Part shown: piece by piece, positions 15,614 to 23,232 of the stretch
Numbering within the stretch: position 1 is the first letter of the stretch
How the letters are laid out: every line of letters begins with the position of its first letter
Position numbers and translations under genes: made by a program
Assembly: GCA_964545285.1 (NCBI GenBank)
Contig: CAZJEW010000012.1
Location: 1-32,015 of the forward strand
DNA: 32,015 bases
Direction: 5' to 3'
Origin: CAG-1000 sp964545285
Lineage (GTDB): Bacteria > Bacillota_I > Bacilli_A > RF39 > UBA660
Notes under the pieces: model-generated
What the model saw: the letters and a program-made list of their open reading frames with translations, nothing else
Told to the model about the DNA's origin: nothing
The model's database searches: none

Positions 15614-17377
15614 TTATGATAATTTTCTAACATAATTAGAATTGGTCTTATTTTCAAAATAGTCATAATCAACTTTTCCAGATTCTTTTAATGGAATTTC
15701 ACTGATAATTTCAATTTCAACAGGAATCTCATAAGATTTAATTGAAATTACACCTTTTTTATTAAGATTTTGTATCTTTTGAATTATTTTACTTTCAAAA
15801 TCATCATCAACAATATATCCCCTTTTAGGAATTACAAATAATTTTGGAACACGATCACGATATTCATCTTGCATTCCTACAACAACGCAATCCTCAATTT
15901 CATCAAAAGATGAAAGAATGCCTTGTATATAATTAGGATAAACTTTGTATGCTTGTCCATTCTCATCATACGTTATAAAAAATCTTCTCAATCTATCGAG
16001 TATTTCTATTGTGCCATCAGTATTAATTAAACCAATGGTGTCAGATATATACCATTCTATACCATTTTCGTCAATTTTCTTGACACTATTTGTAGTATCT
16101 TCATCATTATAATATCTTTTAAATATATTTTTACCAGCAAATGCTAGTAAACCAGTCTCACCATATTTTTTCTCTTCAAATGTATCAGGATCTAATATTT
16201 TACAGTTCATACCTACCAATAATTTACCAACACTTTTCGGACTACAAATACATCCAACTGAAGTCGTAGAGCATCCAGATACTTCAGCGGCTCCAGAACC
16301 ATTACAAACGCGAGCGTCACTATTATGGTTCCTAAAAAAATCTGATGTCTTTTCATTATCAGCTGCAGAAAAATAATCTCCTCCTGATATAGCTAATTTA
16401 ATAAATGATAAATCCAAACCATCAAAATCCGAATTTCTTCTCATAGCTGAATAAAAAGAGGGAATGGCTTGAATAATATTAGGTCTATATTTTTCAATAT
16501 ACTCCCTTAAATTTGTAAGATTTATTGTAGGTGCTAACACAGTATTTTTACCACAAAATAAAGACATAATAACAGAAGTAACAAATCCATAAGGATAATT
16601 ATAAGGAACAACACATAATGAAGTTTCTTTATCGTGAGAAGACACCTTCGTAGTATTTTTCATATATAATGCAGATGAAATAATATTTTCGTTACTTAAC
16701 ACAACGGGTTTAGGATTTCCAGTAGTGCCGCTTGTATATAGTATTAATGAATCAGGGTCCTTACCAAAATGTTTTTTAATTGGTTGCCTATAGTATTTGC
16801 TTAACTCAATAAAATCAGCAAAGGTCAAATCTGGATTATATCCGTAATATGATGATGAACTATTATTTCCATTTATTTTTGGAATACGTAACAAATCATT
16901 ACCATTCAACGTTATTGTAGCTTCTAAAGTAGTATTACTATAAAGATTATTTGGCTGACATGACATATCAGAATAGTTAACTAAAACTGTGGATTCAAAT
17001 AAATTAATATAATGTTCCAATTCTTTTGGTGTAGATTTAGCATTAAGAAATGTTACCATAGCACCTATATTATTAGCTGCAAAAAATATTATTAAAGATT
17101 GCAAGAGACTTGGCGTACAAATAGTAATAACAGAACCTTTTTTAATTCCTAATTCTTTTAATGATTTTGTAACGACCGAAATATAATGATTGATTTCTGA
17201 ATAGGTCATTGTTAAATCTAAGCATGTTACTGCGGTATCATTTTTATTAAAAATATTCATTAATTGAAATAAATCATAAATAGAAATATTTGGTATAATA
17301 GGATTTCGCTCAAAATATTTAGAATCGCTTTCGTGTAATCTGTCTATACTTGGATAACCAGTTAATTCTCTTTTCAT
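15614..17377 (-). CDS. acyl-CoA synthetase-like AMP-binding enzyme
   Basis: 587 residues, same superfamily and length as the synthetase at 3272-5017. Motifs: 'LILYTSGTTGNPKPVVLS' (about 212-229), 'VCNGSGAAEVSGCSTTS' where most relatives have G-x-TE (about 356-372), 'YISDTIGLI' in place of the usual TGD (about 443), 'ILDRLRRFFITYDENGQAYKVYP', and a catalytic Lys in 'LKESGKVDYDYFE' near the C-terminus. The adenylation core looks functional but several motif residues differ, so the substrate may not be a common fatty acid. A GAGGGG ribosome site precedes the ATG. The divergent XRE regulator gene starts 98 bp away and could control it. Confidence 0.83.
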   Translation of the reverse strand: MKRELTGYPSIDRLHESDSKYFERNPIIPNISIYDLFQLMNIFNKNDTAVTCLDLTMTYSEINHYISVVTKSLKELGIKKGSVITICTPSLLQSLIIFFAANNIGAMVTFLNAKSTPKELEHYINLFESTVLVNYSDMSCQPNNLYSNTTLEATITLNGNDLLRIPKINGNNSSSSYYGYNPDLTFADFIELSKYYRQPIKKHFGKDPDSLILYTSGTTGNPKPVVLSNENIISSALYMKNTTKVSSHDKETSLCVVPYNYPYGFVTSVIMSLFCGKNTVLAPTINLTNLREYIEKYRPNIIQAIPSFYSAMRRNSDFDGLDLSFIKLAISGGDYFSAADNEKTSDFFRNHNSDARVCNGSGAAEVSGCSTTSVGCICSPKSVGKLLVGMNCKILDPDTFEEKKYGETGLLAFAGKNIFKRYYNDEDTTNSVKKIDENGIEWYISDTIGLINTDGTIEILDRLRRFFITYDENGQAYKVYPNYIQGILSSFDEIEDCVVVGMQDEYRDRVPKLFVIPKRGYIVDDDFESKIIQKIQNLNKKGVISIKSYEIPVEIEIISEIPLKESGKVDYDYFENKTNSNYVRKLS

Positions 17378-17438
17378 ATTTTTCCCCTCATTTCAATAAG
17401 TATTTTAATGTTTATATTATATTATTTCAATAGTTCAT

Positions 17439-17467
17439 TTGACATTGTGTATCAAATGTGATACAAT
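17439..17467 (+). promoter_or_regulatory. consensus promoter with embedded palindromic operator for the XRE gene
   Basis: TTGACA (17439-17444), a 17-nt spacer and TACAAT (17462-17467). The spacer and -10 hold the inverted repeat GTATCA-AATG-TGATAC (17449-17464). A repressor bound there would block RNA polymerase, a good candidate site for self-repression by the XRE protein encoded just downstream. Confidence 0.75.
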
Positions 17468-17475
17468 GTTTACAT

Positions 17476-17736
17476 ATGAAGAGTATGTATGATTATGAGA
17501 ATTATATTGAAATACCTAAAAGTATTAAAGAATTAGAAGATGATTTCATTAGAGAATTCATTATATTTAGAAGGGAAAATAATTTGACTCAAGAATTATT
17601 AAGTCTTTATTCAAAAGTTAATAGAGTTAAAATAGCTAGGATTGAATCTAAAATGCATTCTCCTACTGTTAACAATTTATTACAAATTATTGGGCCTTTA
17701 GGTTATACAATTAGAATTGAGAAAATTAAAAAATGA
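17476..17736 (+). CDS. XRE-family helix-turn-helix regulator
   Basis: 86 residues from the ATG at 17476. The frame opens earlier (17458), but that start precedes the -10 box, so it cannot be used from this promoter. A later ATG at 17485 is also possible. The HTH is 'FIREFIIFRRENNLTQELLSLYSKVNRVKIARIE', about residues 24-57, followed by 'PTVNNLLQIIGPLGYTIRI', as in short HipB/HigA-type antitoxin regulators. No toxin gene follows; the next genes are on the opposite strand. With a start near 17474-17476 the mRNA would be leaderless. It is the only confident plus-strand gene in the window. Confidence 0.8.
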   Translation: MKSMYDYENYIEIPKSIKELEDDFIREFIIFRRENNLTQELLSLYSKVNRVKIARIESKMHSPTVNNLLQIIGPLGYTIRIEKIKK

Positions 17737-17758
17737 AATAATTAATTTATTTCATTTT
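17730..17758. terminator. bidirectional terminator between convergent genes
   Basis: AAAATGAAATAA (17730-17741) and TTATTTCATTTT (17747-17758) form a perfect 12-bp stem with a 5-nt loop. It has A-rich and T-rich flanks on both sides and sits between the XRE stop codon and the end of the convergent GNAT gene. Confidence 0.8.
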
Positions 17759-17761
17759 AAT

Positions 17762-18283
17762 TTATAAATCTTTATAATAATATTTAACTAAATATTTTGA
17801 TTTTGATACACCATCTTTTTCAATATATGTTTCATATTTATTTCCAATTAAATTTATATATCCTAGATGTGTATATATTTGAATATTTCTTGTTTCTGAT
17901 GGTTCTACTCCTAATGATAATCTTTTATATCCTCTATTTATTAAATCATTTTCCATATAATGATATAATTTACTAAAATAACCATTATTTTCATATTGTT
18001 TATCTGTTCTAAATGCTGTTAAATAAACCATAAAATTATCTTTAATTAATATTTCTTTATTTTGAATTTCTTTATCTTTTAAACTTATTATTGCTGTGGC
18101 TTCACATATTATTTCATTATTAAGTATTCCATAATATATAATTCTTGTTTTATCTTTGAAACAGTTGATACTATTTTCTTTATATTTAATCCAACTATTA
18201 TCATTGTCATGCATTTTAATAAGTTTATTCCATCTTTTTTCAATATCTGATATATTTGCTACTATACATTTAAACTCTTCCAT
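17762..18283 (-). CDS. GNAT-family N-acetyltransferase
   Basis: 173 residues. The acetyl-CoA region is 'VYLTAFRTDKQYENNGYFSKLYHYMENDL' (about 84-112, with a Q/R-x-x-G-x-like turn), followed by 'RLSLGVEPSETRNIQIYTHLGY' (about 119-140), the usual strand-helix 'N...Y...GY' ending of GNATs. Substrate unknown. It is last in an operon after another GNAT (2-bp gap), a Ham1-type pyrophosphatase and a SIS isomerase. Confidence 0.8.
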   Translation of the reverse strand: MEEFKCIVANISDIEKRWNKLIKMHDNDNSWIKYKENSINCFKDKTRIIYYGILNNEIICEATAIISLKDKEIQNKEILIKDNFMVYLTAFRTDKQYENNGYFSKLYHYMENDLINRGYKRLSLGVEPSETRNIQIYTHLGYINLIGNKYETYIEKDGVSKSKYLVKYYYKDL

Positions 18284-18285
18284 AA

Positions 18286-18786
18286 TTAATCCTTTTTTAT
18301 TGTATTAAATATATAAGTTATTCTATTTGGTTTAGGATATTCTATTTTATAATTATTATTTGTATACTCTTTAATAACATTTTCCCAAAATTGTTTTGCT
18401 GTATTACTTCTAGGAACTGGTTTAATTTCAAAATTACCTTTATATTTATCAAATATTTCAAAAGCAATTTTTTTACCTATTCCTTTTCTTTTATATGCAT
18501 TTAATATAAAAAATTCAGATAAATTAAAATTATTTTCTTCATTATTTAATACCATAAATTCTTTGTTTATTAATACAAATCCTATATATTTATTATCATT
18601 TATTATAAAATATGGATCATATCCTTCTTTATTATTAAAATAATAATCAGTTTCATTATATTCAAATAATCCATGATTATTTACATCCATTGGTAATGAT
18701 AAAGTAATATCATGCATATATAATTGAAATAAATTTATTAATATGATTTTATCTTTTGATTCAATCTTTTTTAATTCTATGTTCAT
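18286..18786 (-). CDS. GNAT-family N-acetyltransferase
   Basis: 166 residues. Motif A is clear: 'SEFFILNAYKRKGIGKKIAFEIFDKY' (about 105-130, with R-K-G-I-G-K). 'VPRSNTAKQFWENVIKEY' is the following helix; this form resembles predicted acetyltransferases of the RimI/YkkB sort. Its start overlaps the end of the Ham1-like gene by 26 bp. Substrate unknown. Confidence 0.82.
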   Translation of the reverse strand: MNIELKKIESKDKIILINLFQLYMHDITLSLPMDVNNHGLFEYNETDYYFNNKEGYDPYFIINDNKYIGFVLINKEFMVLNNEENNFNLSEFFILNAYKRKGIGKKIAFEIFDKYKGNFEIKPVPRSNTAKQFWENVIKEYTNNNYKIEYPKPNRITYIFNTIKKD

Positions 18787-19345
18787 AAGTTTCTTCTTTC
18801 TTTTTCAGATAATCTGCTAATAAATAATAGCATTCATCATTCCACATAGCAAATCTCTCTTCATCCTCAAAACATCCTAATGCTTTATCTTTTCCATCAG
18901 GTATGAATATAAAATCCCATGTCCAACCAAATGTTCCTTCTTTCTTTTTAGCGATTGTTCCCTTTGTAACAGATGTAAATGTTACAGGTTCTTTACCATA
19001 TTCACAATAAGCTAAAGTTTGAGAAAAGCATGCTTCTCTATCTTCTTTTCCTTCCATTAATTTAAGAATACCATCTTCACCTATTGTATCACTTACATAA
19101 TGGGTATAAACACACGGAAAACCATTTAATGCTTTTATTATTAATCCTGTATCATTTACTAAAACATTTTCTTTTAATTCATCACTTGCCCATTTTGCAG
19201 AATATCTTGCAACTTCTTCCATATGATCTGCCTGTATTTCTGGTACTTCTATTTTTTTATTATCAATTTCTATACCTAATGGTTCAAATAATAATTTTGC
19301 TTGTTTTATCTTAGCCCAATTTCCTGTTAAATATATTAATTTCAT
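18761..19345 (-). CDS. Ham1/RdgB-type non-canonical purine NTP pyrophosphatase
   Basis: 194 residues from the ATG at 19345, which gives the family start 'MKLIYLTGNWAKIKQAK' (an ATG three codons earlier abuts the ribosome site). It carries the ITPase core: 'TGN..K' at residues 7-12, 'VLVNDTGLIIKALNGFPCVYTHY' with the catalytic Asp (about 62-84), and 'GTFGWTWDFIFIPDG' (about 134-148). Such enzymes hydrolyse dITP/XTP-like nucleotides to monophosphates to keep them out of DNA and RNA. It differs from standard RdgB in the usual 'GYDPIF' position ('GWTWDFIF'), so substrate preference may differ. Confidence 0.85.
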   Translation of the reverse strand: MKLIYLTGNWAKIKQAKLLFEPLGIEIDNKKIEVPEIQADHMEEVARYSAKWASDELKENVLVNDTGLIIKALNGFPCVYTHYVSDTIGEDGILKLMEGKEDREACFSQTLAYCEYGKEPVTFTSVTKGTIAKKKEGTFGWTWDFIFIPDGKDKALGCFEDEERFAMWNDECYYLLADYLKKKEETYEHRIKKD

Positions 19346-19363
19346 AAATATCATCTTTCTTTT

Positions 19364-19912
19364 TTATAATAGTTTTTTTTCACATTCATCACATATTGCA
19401 TGTAATATTACCATATAACAATTTTGAATAATAGCAGAATCTTTAGAAGGTATTTTAAAGGTTATATCAGCATATTCTTCATCTGTGTTACCACAAATCA
19501 TTATAGACTTAATACCCATTTCTTTTGCTGTATTAATAGTATTTAAAAGGTTCTTTGATTTGCCTGATGTTGATAATGATATTAATACATCATTTTTATA
19601 TCCTAATCCTTGTAATTGTCTATTAAATATTTCATTAAATTCTAAATCATTTGCTATACAAGTCATTATAGAATTATCAGTAGTTAATGCAATTGCATTA
19701 TAAGGTCTTCTTTTAATTTTAAATTTATTAACAAATTCAGCTGCTATATGTGAACAATCAGAAGCACTTCCTCCATTACCAACAAGAATAATCTTCTTAT
19801 TATTCTTAATACTTTTAACTATAGTATCACATATTTTATCAAATACTAATGTATATTCTTTAGTATTTAATAATTTTAATGTATCAATAGTTCCTTTAAT
19901 ATTTTCTTTCAT
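19364..19912 (-). CDS. SIS-domain phosphosugar isomerase (GmhA/DiaA-like)
   Basis: 182 residues. 'ILVGNGGSASDCSHIAAEFV' (about 42-61), 'ALTTDNSIMTCIANDLEF', 'FNRQLQGLGYKNDVLISLSTSGKSKN' split near residue 107, and the C-terminal 'ICDECEKKLL' are those of sedoheptulose-7-phosphate isomerase GmhA and its relatives. GmhA starts ADP- or GDP-heptose synthesis; DiaA-type relatives bind DnaA. No other heptose genes are visible, so the role is open. It is first of a four-gene run (SIS, Ham1, GNAT, GNAT) with AAAGAGG upstream. Confidence 0.85.
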   Translation of the reverse strand: MKENIKGTIDTLKLLNTKEYTLVFDKICDTIVKSIKNNKKIILVGNGGSASDCSHIAAEFVNKFKIKRRPYNAIALTTDNSIMTCIANDLEFNEIFNRQLQGLGYKNDVLISLSTSGKSKNLLNTINTAKEMGIKSIMICGNTDEEYADITFKIPSKDSAIIQNCYMVILHAICDECEKKLL

Positions 19913-19938
19913 TTTATACCTCTTTCTTTACTTGAAAA

Positions 19939-20355
19939 TTACTTATACTCATTATTAATTGCTTTTTGTATCATTTCTTTTCCATTTATATCAGTTCTAT
20001 TTAAATCACTTAATTTAACATATCTTACTTCATAATAATTTGACTCTGTCATTCTTTCTAATTCTTCCCCGCCTACTTTAGGTATTCCTTCAATTCTTTC
20101 ACAATGAAAATAATGAGCTAAACTTGTTTCATTCTCTTCTTTTCCAACATAACCAAGTATTTTAATTTTTATTCCTAATTCTTCAAAAATTTCTCTTTGC
20201 ACATTTTCTTCGAGAGTTTCATCTTTTTCAAGACCACCACCTGGAATAACATAATATTCTTTTATTGTTCCATCATCTTTAATTCTTCTTCTAAACATTG
20301 TCAATAATGTATCATTCTCAAAAATTATTGCTCTAGAACTAACTCTTTTATCCAT
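19939..20355 (-). CDS. Nudix hydrolase
   Basis: 138 residues from the ATG at 20355 with AAGGAAAA upstream. The frame is open further, but its first ATG would precede the -10 box of a perfect promoter. The Nudix box is complete: 'GGGLEKDETLEENVQREIFEELGI', about residues 42-65, matching G-x5-E-x7-REU-x-EE-x-G-U. These enzymes hydrolyse nucleoside diphosphates linked to another moiety. Substrate cannot be read from sequence. Confidence 0.88.
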   Translation of the reverse strand: MDKRVSSRAIIFENDTLLTMFRRRIKDDGTIKEYYVIPGGGLEKDETLEENVQREIFEELGIKIKILGYVGKEENETSLAHYFHCERIEGIPKVGGEELERMTESNYYEVRYVKLSDLNRTDINGKEMIQKAINNEYK

Positions 20356-20392
20356 TATATTTTCCTTTTTTATGTTCATTTTTACTATATTA

Positions 20393-20421
20393 ATTATATC
20401 AAAGCAATAATACAGTGTCAA
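20393..20421 (-). promoter_or_regulatory. perfect consensus promoter of the Nudix gene
   Basis: Minus strand TTGACA (20416-20421), 17-nt spacer, TATAAT (20393-20398), with an extended -10 TG just upstream. It fixes the Nudix start at 20355. Confidence 0.85.
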
Positions 20422-20450
20422 TTTGTATTTAATTATGTTTATAATAATTA

Positions 20451-20747
20451 TTATTTTTTAAATATAAATTTAATTTTTTCTATTGGTATTGAAACATCTT
20501 TATCATAAAAAGTTATATTAGTACTTTTAGTATAATATTCTTTATATATTTTATACTCATGAGAATTGTTCCAATGTCTACCATCTTTAACAAATGCTTC
20601 ATATTTTTCCTTATCACCAGGTAAAAATTTATAATGCAACAAGTATGAACAAAATTTAGCTTTATTATTTATATCCCATGGATAATAAAAATGATCATTA
20701 GCAAAAACTTCTTTACCAGAATATATAATAAATTGTACTTTTTGCAA
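20451..20747 (-). pseudogene. orphan 98-codon frame, probably a broken gene end
   Basis: A frame of 98 codons whose only start is TTG (20745-20747), with no ribosome site. The protein ('IIYSGKEVFANDHFYYPWDINNKA...', 'FVKDGRHWNNSHEYKIYKEYYTK') is not one I recognise. Reading upstream in the same frame stays open into the end of the phosphatase relic (L-F-G-I-N-P-S-L-Q-K-V-Q), so one frameshift near 20760 would join the two. It could be the C-terminal part of that decayed gene or a separate gene that lost its start. Confidence 0.4.
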
Positions 20748-20755
20748 ACTTGGAT

Positions 20756-21393
20756 TTATACCAAAAAGACTGGAAATTCTATATTATTAAATTCTTTCTT
20801 TGCCATATTAATTATACTCTTTTTTAAAGTAATATTTATATTTAATGATTCAATTCGGCTTACTCTTTCTTTAATTTTATATAGTTTAATCTTTTTAAGT
20901 AGTTTACAATACGTAAAAAGTGGATTAAAATCAACATCGATAAATTCTTCCATTTTTCCAGTTTTAATATGTGGAGTCTTAATACTTAATAAACGTTTCA
21001 TATAAGAAGTAATTGAACCATGTGAAATAATTAAAATAGTATTAGAATCAAAATTATTATTATATACATCGATTAAAAATTCACACAATCTATTTTCGAT
21101 ATCATATTTATTTTCTCCACATTTTCCAAATCTAATAAAATAATCTCCATTAATCTGTTATCAATAATCACTTCAACTTTACGATATTTTTCAAAAGTAA
21201 AATGTGCAGTTTCAACAGTTCTTGGAAAAGGAGACACATAAATTTTATTAATTGATTTTGGTAAAGATTTTACTGATTCAACAGTAGTTTAAACTCCATT
21301 TTGTGTTAATGCTGACCAATATATTTCTCTATCAGAAATTATTTCATTAACGTTATCAGTTGCTTCTCCATGTCTCATAAGAATTAAATTCAT
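20756..21393 (-). pseudogene. decayed histidine phosphatase (phosphoglycerate mutase-like)
   Basis: Translation from the ATG at 21393 (AGAGGAAA upstream) gives 'MNLILMRHGEATDNVNEI', the RHGE phosphatase signature, then 'WSALTQNGV' and an in-frame TAA at 21289-21291. The same frame continues 'VESVKSLPKSINKIYVSPFPRTVETA' until about 21147, where the reading frame shifts to 'GDYFIRFGKCGENKYDIENR' and goes on to 'TILIISHGSITSYMKRLL', the second catalytic-His motif. The stop plus the frameshift show decay. It borders the tRNA-His-like relic at the edge of the right-hand block. Confidence 0.85.
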
Positions 21394-21443
21394 TTTATTT
21401 CCTCTATCATTTCAATAATGTTTTATTTAAAAATAATAATTGT

Positions 21444-21471
21444 ATTATATAATATACAATTTAAAAAACAA
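21444..21471 (-). promoter_or_regulatory. promoter of the decayed phosphatase gene
   Basis: Minus strand TTGTTT (21466-21471), 16-nt spacer, TATAAT (21444-21449), within an AT-rich palindromic stretch (ATTGTAT...ATACAAT). Confidence 0.5.
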
Positions 21472-21510
21472 TAATCATTCCTGTATATTATTACGATATT
21501 ATTTATAACA

Positions 21511-21534
21511 AACAAAAACAGAACTTAAGTTCTG
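21511..21534 (-). terminator. terminator of the tRNA-His-like relic
   Basis: A perfect 16-bp palindrome CAGAACTTAAGTTCTG (21519-21534), followed on the minus strand by TTTTTGTT. The same terminator, one base changed, follows the tRNA at the right window edge. Confidence 0.85.
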
Positions 21535-21550
21535 TAATATATTACATGGG
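21511..21550. repeat. 40-bp direct repeat, left copy (tRNA-His 3' end plus terminator)
   Basis: Matches 31972-32011 at 39 of 40 positions (T at 21525, A at 31986). Both copies hold a tRNA CCA end, an AT-rich spacer and a terminator. The pair bounds the 10.4-kb radical SAM block. Confidence 0.9.
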
Positions 21551-21623
21551 ACTACATGAGAGAATCGGACTCTAGAAAAACGGAACAACAATCCACAATG
21601 TTAACCACTTCACTAATATCATC
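21547..21623 (-). pseudogene. degenerate tRNA-His with GTT in the anticodon
   Basis: A 77-nt tRNA-like sequence with the tRNA-His hallmark: an extra G(-1) (21623) opposite C73 (21550), and encoded CCA (21547-21549). The D loop 'AGTGGTTAAC' and the anticodon arm 'GGATTGT.GTTCC' are those of tRNA-His, but the anticodon reads GTT (Asn codons) instead of GTG. Decay signs: T-loop TCCGATT in place of TTCGA, a T49-C65 mismatch, wobble-only pairs in the anticodon stem and a G-A mismatch in the acceptor. Most likely a pseudogene; a recoded tRNA is a remote alternative. Confidence 0.75.
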
Positions 21624-21675
21624 ATTTGCTAGATAGATATACCGCATAAGGATTTGGTTTATATTTCATTTTAAT

Positions 21676-22149
21676 TTATAATTCCATTTCAATAAATTCT
21701 GTATCATTACCTAATCTATCTTTTTTAATAACATTATTAGTAATCCTAAATCCAACTTTTTCATATGCTTTAATAGCTCTTTGGTTCCATGATCTTACTT
21801 CTAAATATTTAATATAATTAGGAAATCTTTCATCCATTTCTTTTAAACTATCATGTAAAAAATAATTTCCTAAACCTTTGCCACAGAAAGATGGCTTTAA
21901 TCCAATTCCTATATATAATTTTTTATTATTCATATCTTTCATATTGACATATGCAATTACTTCATTATTAATATAGTATACTATATAATTATTAAACTTT
22001 TCTTTATTAGTCATACCATATTTTTTTGATTTCATTTCATCATAACTTGGTAAATTATAATCAATATATTCACCTTCATAATTCCATTTAGATATTTGTT
22101 TTGCATATTTAACTTTCATTCTATCTTTCTTAATTTCATTAATATTCAT
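21676..22149 (-). CDS. GNAT acetyltransferase at the end of the radical SAM operon
   Basis: 157 residues. 'LYIGIGLKPSFCGKGLGNYFLHDSLKEM' (about 76-103) holds the acetyl-CoA loop (C-G-K-G-L-G), and 'YLEVRSWNQRAIKAYEKVGF' (about 114-133) is the matching GNAT ending, as in RimI-type and aminoglycoside-like N-acetyltransferases. It starts 3 bp after the M29 aminopeptidase gene and so belongs to the same transcript as the peptide-modifying enzymes. It may acetylate the mature peptide, for protection or as a last tailoring step; this is inferred from position only. Confidence 0.82.
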   Translation of the reverse strand: MNINEIKKDRMKVKYAKQISKWNYEGEYIDYNLPSYDEMKSKKYGMTNKEKFNNYIVYYINNEVIAYVNMKDMNNKKLYIGIGLKPSFCGKGLGNYFLHDSLKEMDERFPNYIKYLEVRSWNQRAIKAYEKVGFRITNNVIKKDRLGNDTEFIEMEL

Positions 22150-22152
22150 AAA

Positions 22153-23232
22153 CTATTCCCTTTCTTTAACTAATATTCCATTTTTCATTACGAGTTTCTT
22201 ATCAAAAAACATTTCTCCACCTCCATAGTCATTATGATGTAATTGTACTAAATCCCAATGAAGACTACTATCATTACCATTATACGCATCTTTATAACAC
22301 TGCCCTAAAGCAAAGTGAATTGAGCCTAATATTTTTTCATCAAATAAAATTATTCCTGAAGGTTTTTGTATTAAAGGATTAATACCAATTGCAAATTCTC
22401 CAATATATCTACTACCACAATCAGTATCTAATATTACGTTTAATAGTTCATCATTATTTGAAGAACTATAAATCACTCTTCCATTCTTAAACATTAAAGT
22501 TATATTTTCAAACATATTTCCATTTTGTATCGATCTACTGTTGAACTTAATATGTCCATTAACAGATTCTCTAATTGGAGAAGTATATATTTCTCCATCA
22601 GGTAAATTTATTTCACCACATAAAATTCTAGCATCTATTCCTGTTTTATCAAAAAAAATATTTGTATCACTTCTAACTATTCTTATTTCATTTGTTTTAG
22701 ATAATAAATCTCTTAACCATTCATAATCATCTTTTAATTTAACATAATCCATACCACATACTTTATAATAATATTCTTCAAAATCATCATAACACATATT
22801 GAACCTGCTCGCAAGAGCATTACTTGGTAATCTTAATCCAATCCATCTACAATTTTTTAATCTTTCATTTCTTAAAGCTTTTCTATATACATCGTTATAA
22901 AGTTGTAATTTATCAGTACAATCATATGGTAAATCTAAAACATCGTCTCCTAATAGTGAAATATATGTTGAGCATTTTTTTAATATGGCTAGGTTTTTTT
23001 CTTTTAGTATATTTACTTTTTCTTCATCCAAGTCAACAATAATCTTAGATAATTCATCAGGTGTTAATGATATCAAAATTGGATTTGCTCCTATACTCAT
23101 TATATAATTTACAAGAATATTAATAAACTCATTAGGATATCCAAGATAATTAATAAATACATTATCGCCTTTCTTAATACAACAACTATAATTACAAATA
23201 AATTCAGCTAATTTGTTCATATTTTGTATCAT
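22153..23232 (-). CDS. M29-family aminopeptidase (AmpS/aminopeptidase T-like)
   Basis: 359 residues. A cytoplasmic metallo-aminopeptidase of family M29. By comparison with the family, the metal ligands and active-site residues all seem present: Glu214 in 'DGEIYTSP', Glu279 in 'YIGEFAIG', His306 in 'GSIHFALGQCY', Tyr313, and His325/Asp327 in 'LHWDLV'; the ending 'GGGEMFFDKKLVMKNGILV' is typical. Its start overlaps the preceding radical SAM gene by 29 bp. Within a peptide-modification operon it is the natural candidate for trimming the leader from the N-terminus until a modified residue blocks it. The housekeeping role of M29 enzymes is an alternative. Confidence 0.9.
   Translation of the reverse strand: MIQNMNKLAEFICNYSCCIKKGDNVFINYLGYPNEFINILVNYIMSIGANPILISLTPDELSKIIVDLDEEKVNILKEKNLAILKKCSTYISLLGDDVLDLPYDCTDKLQLYNDVYRKALRNERLKNCRWIGLRLPSNALASRFNMCYDDFEEYYYKVCGMDYVKLKDDYEWLRDLLSKTNEIRIVRSDTNIFFDKTGIDARILCGEINLPDGEIYTSPIRESVNGHIKFNSRSIQNGNMFENITLMFKNGRVIYSSSNNDELLNVILDTDCGSRYIGEFAIGINPLIQKPSGIILFDEKILGSIHFALGQCYKDAYNGNDSSLHWDLVQLHHNDYGGGEMFFDKKLVMKNGILVKERE

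Noticed and set aside
17458..17736. XRE gene as half of a toxin-antitoxin pair
   Set aside because: No toxin-sized frame follows on the same strand; the next gene is a convergent GNAT behind a strong terminator.
21511..21550. CRISPR or IS inverted repeat
   Set aside because: Only two copies 10 kb apart, in direct orientation, and explained by a tRNA 3' end plus terminator; no cas or transposase gene is present.
21547..21623. Functional tRNA-Asn
   Set aside because: The backbone, G(-1) and C73 are those of tRNA-His; only the anticodon reads Asn, and the T-loop and several stems are damaged.
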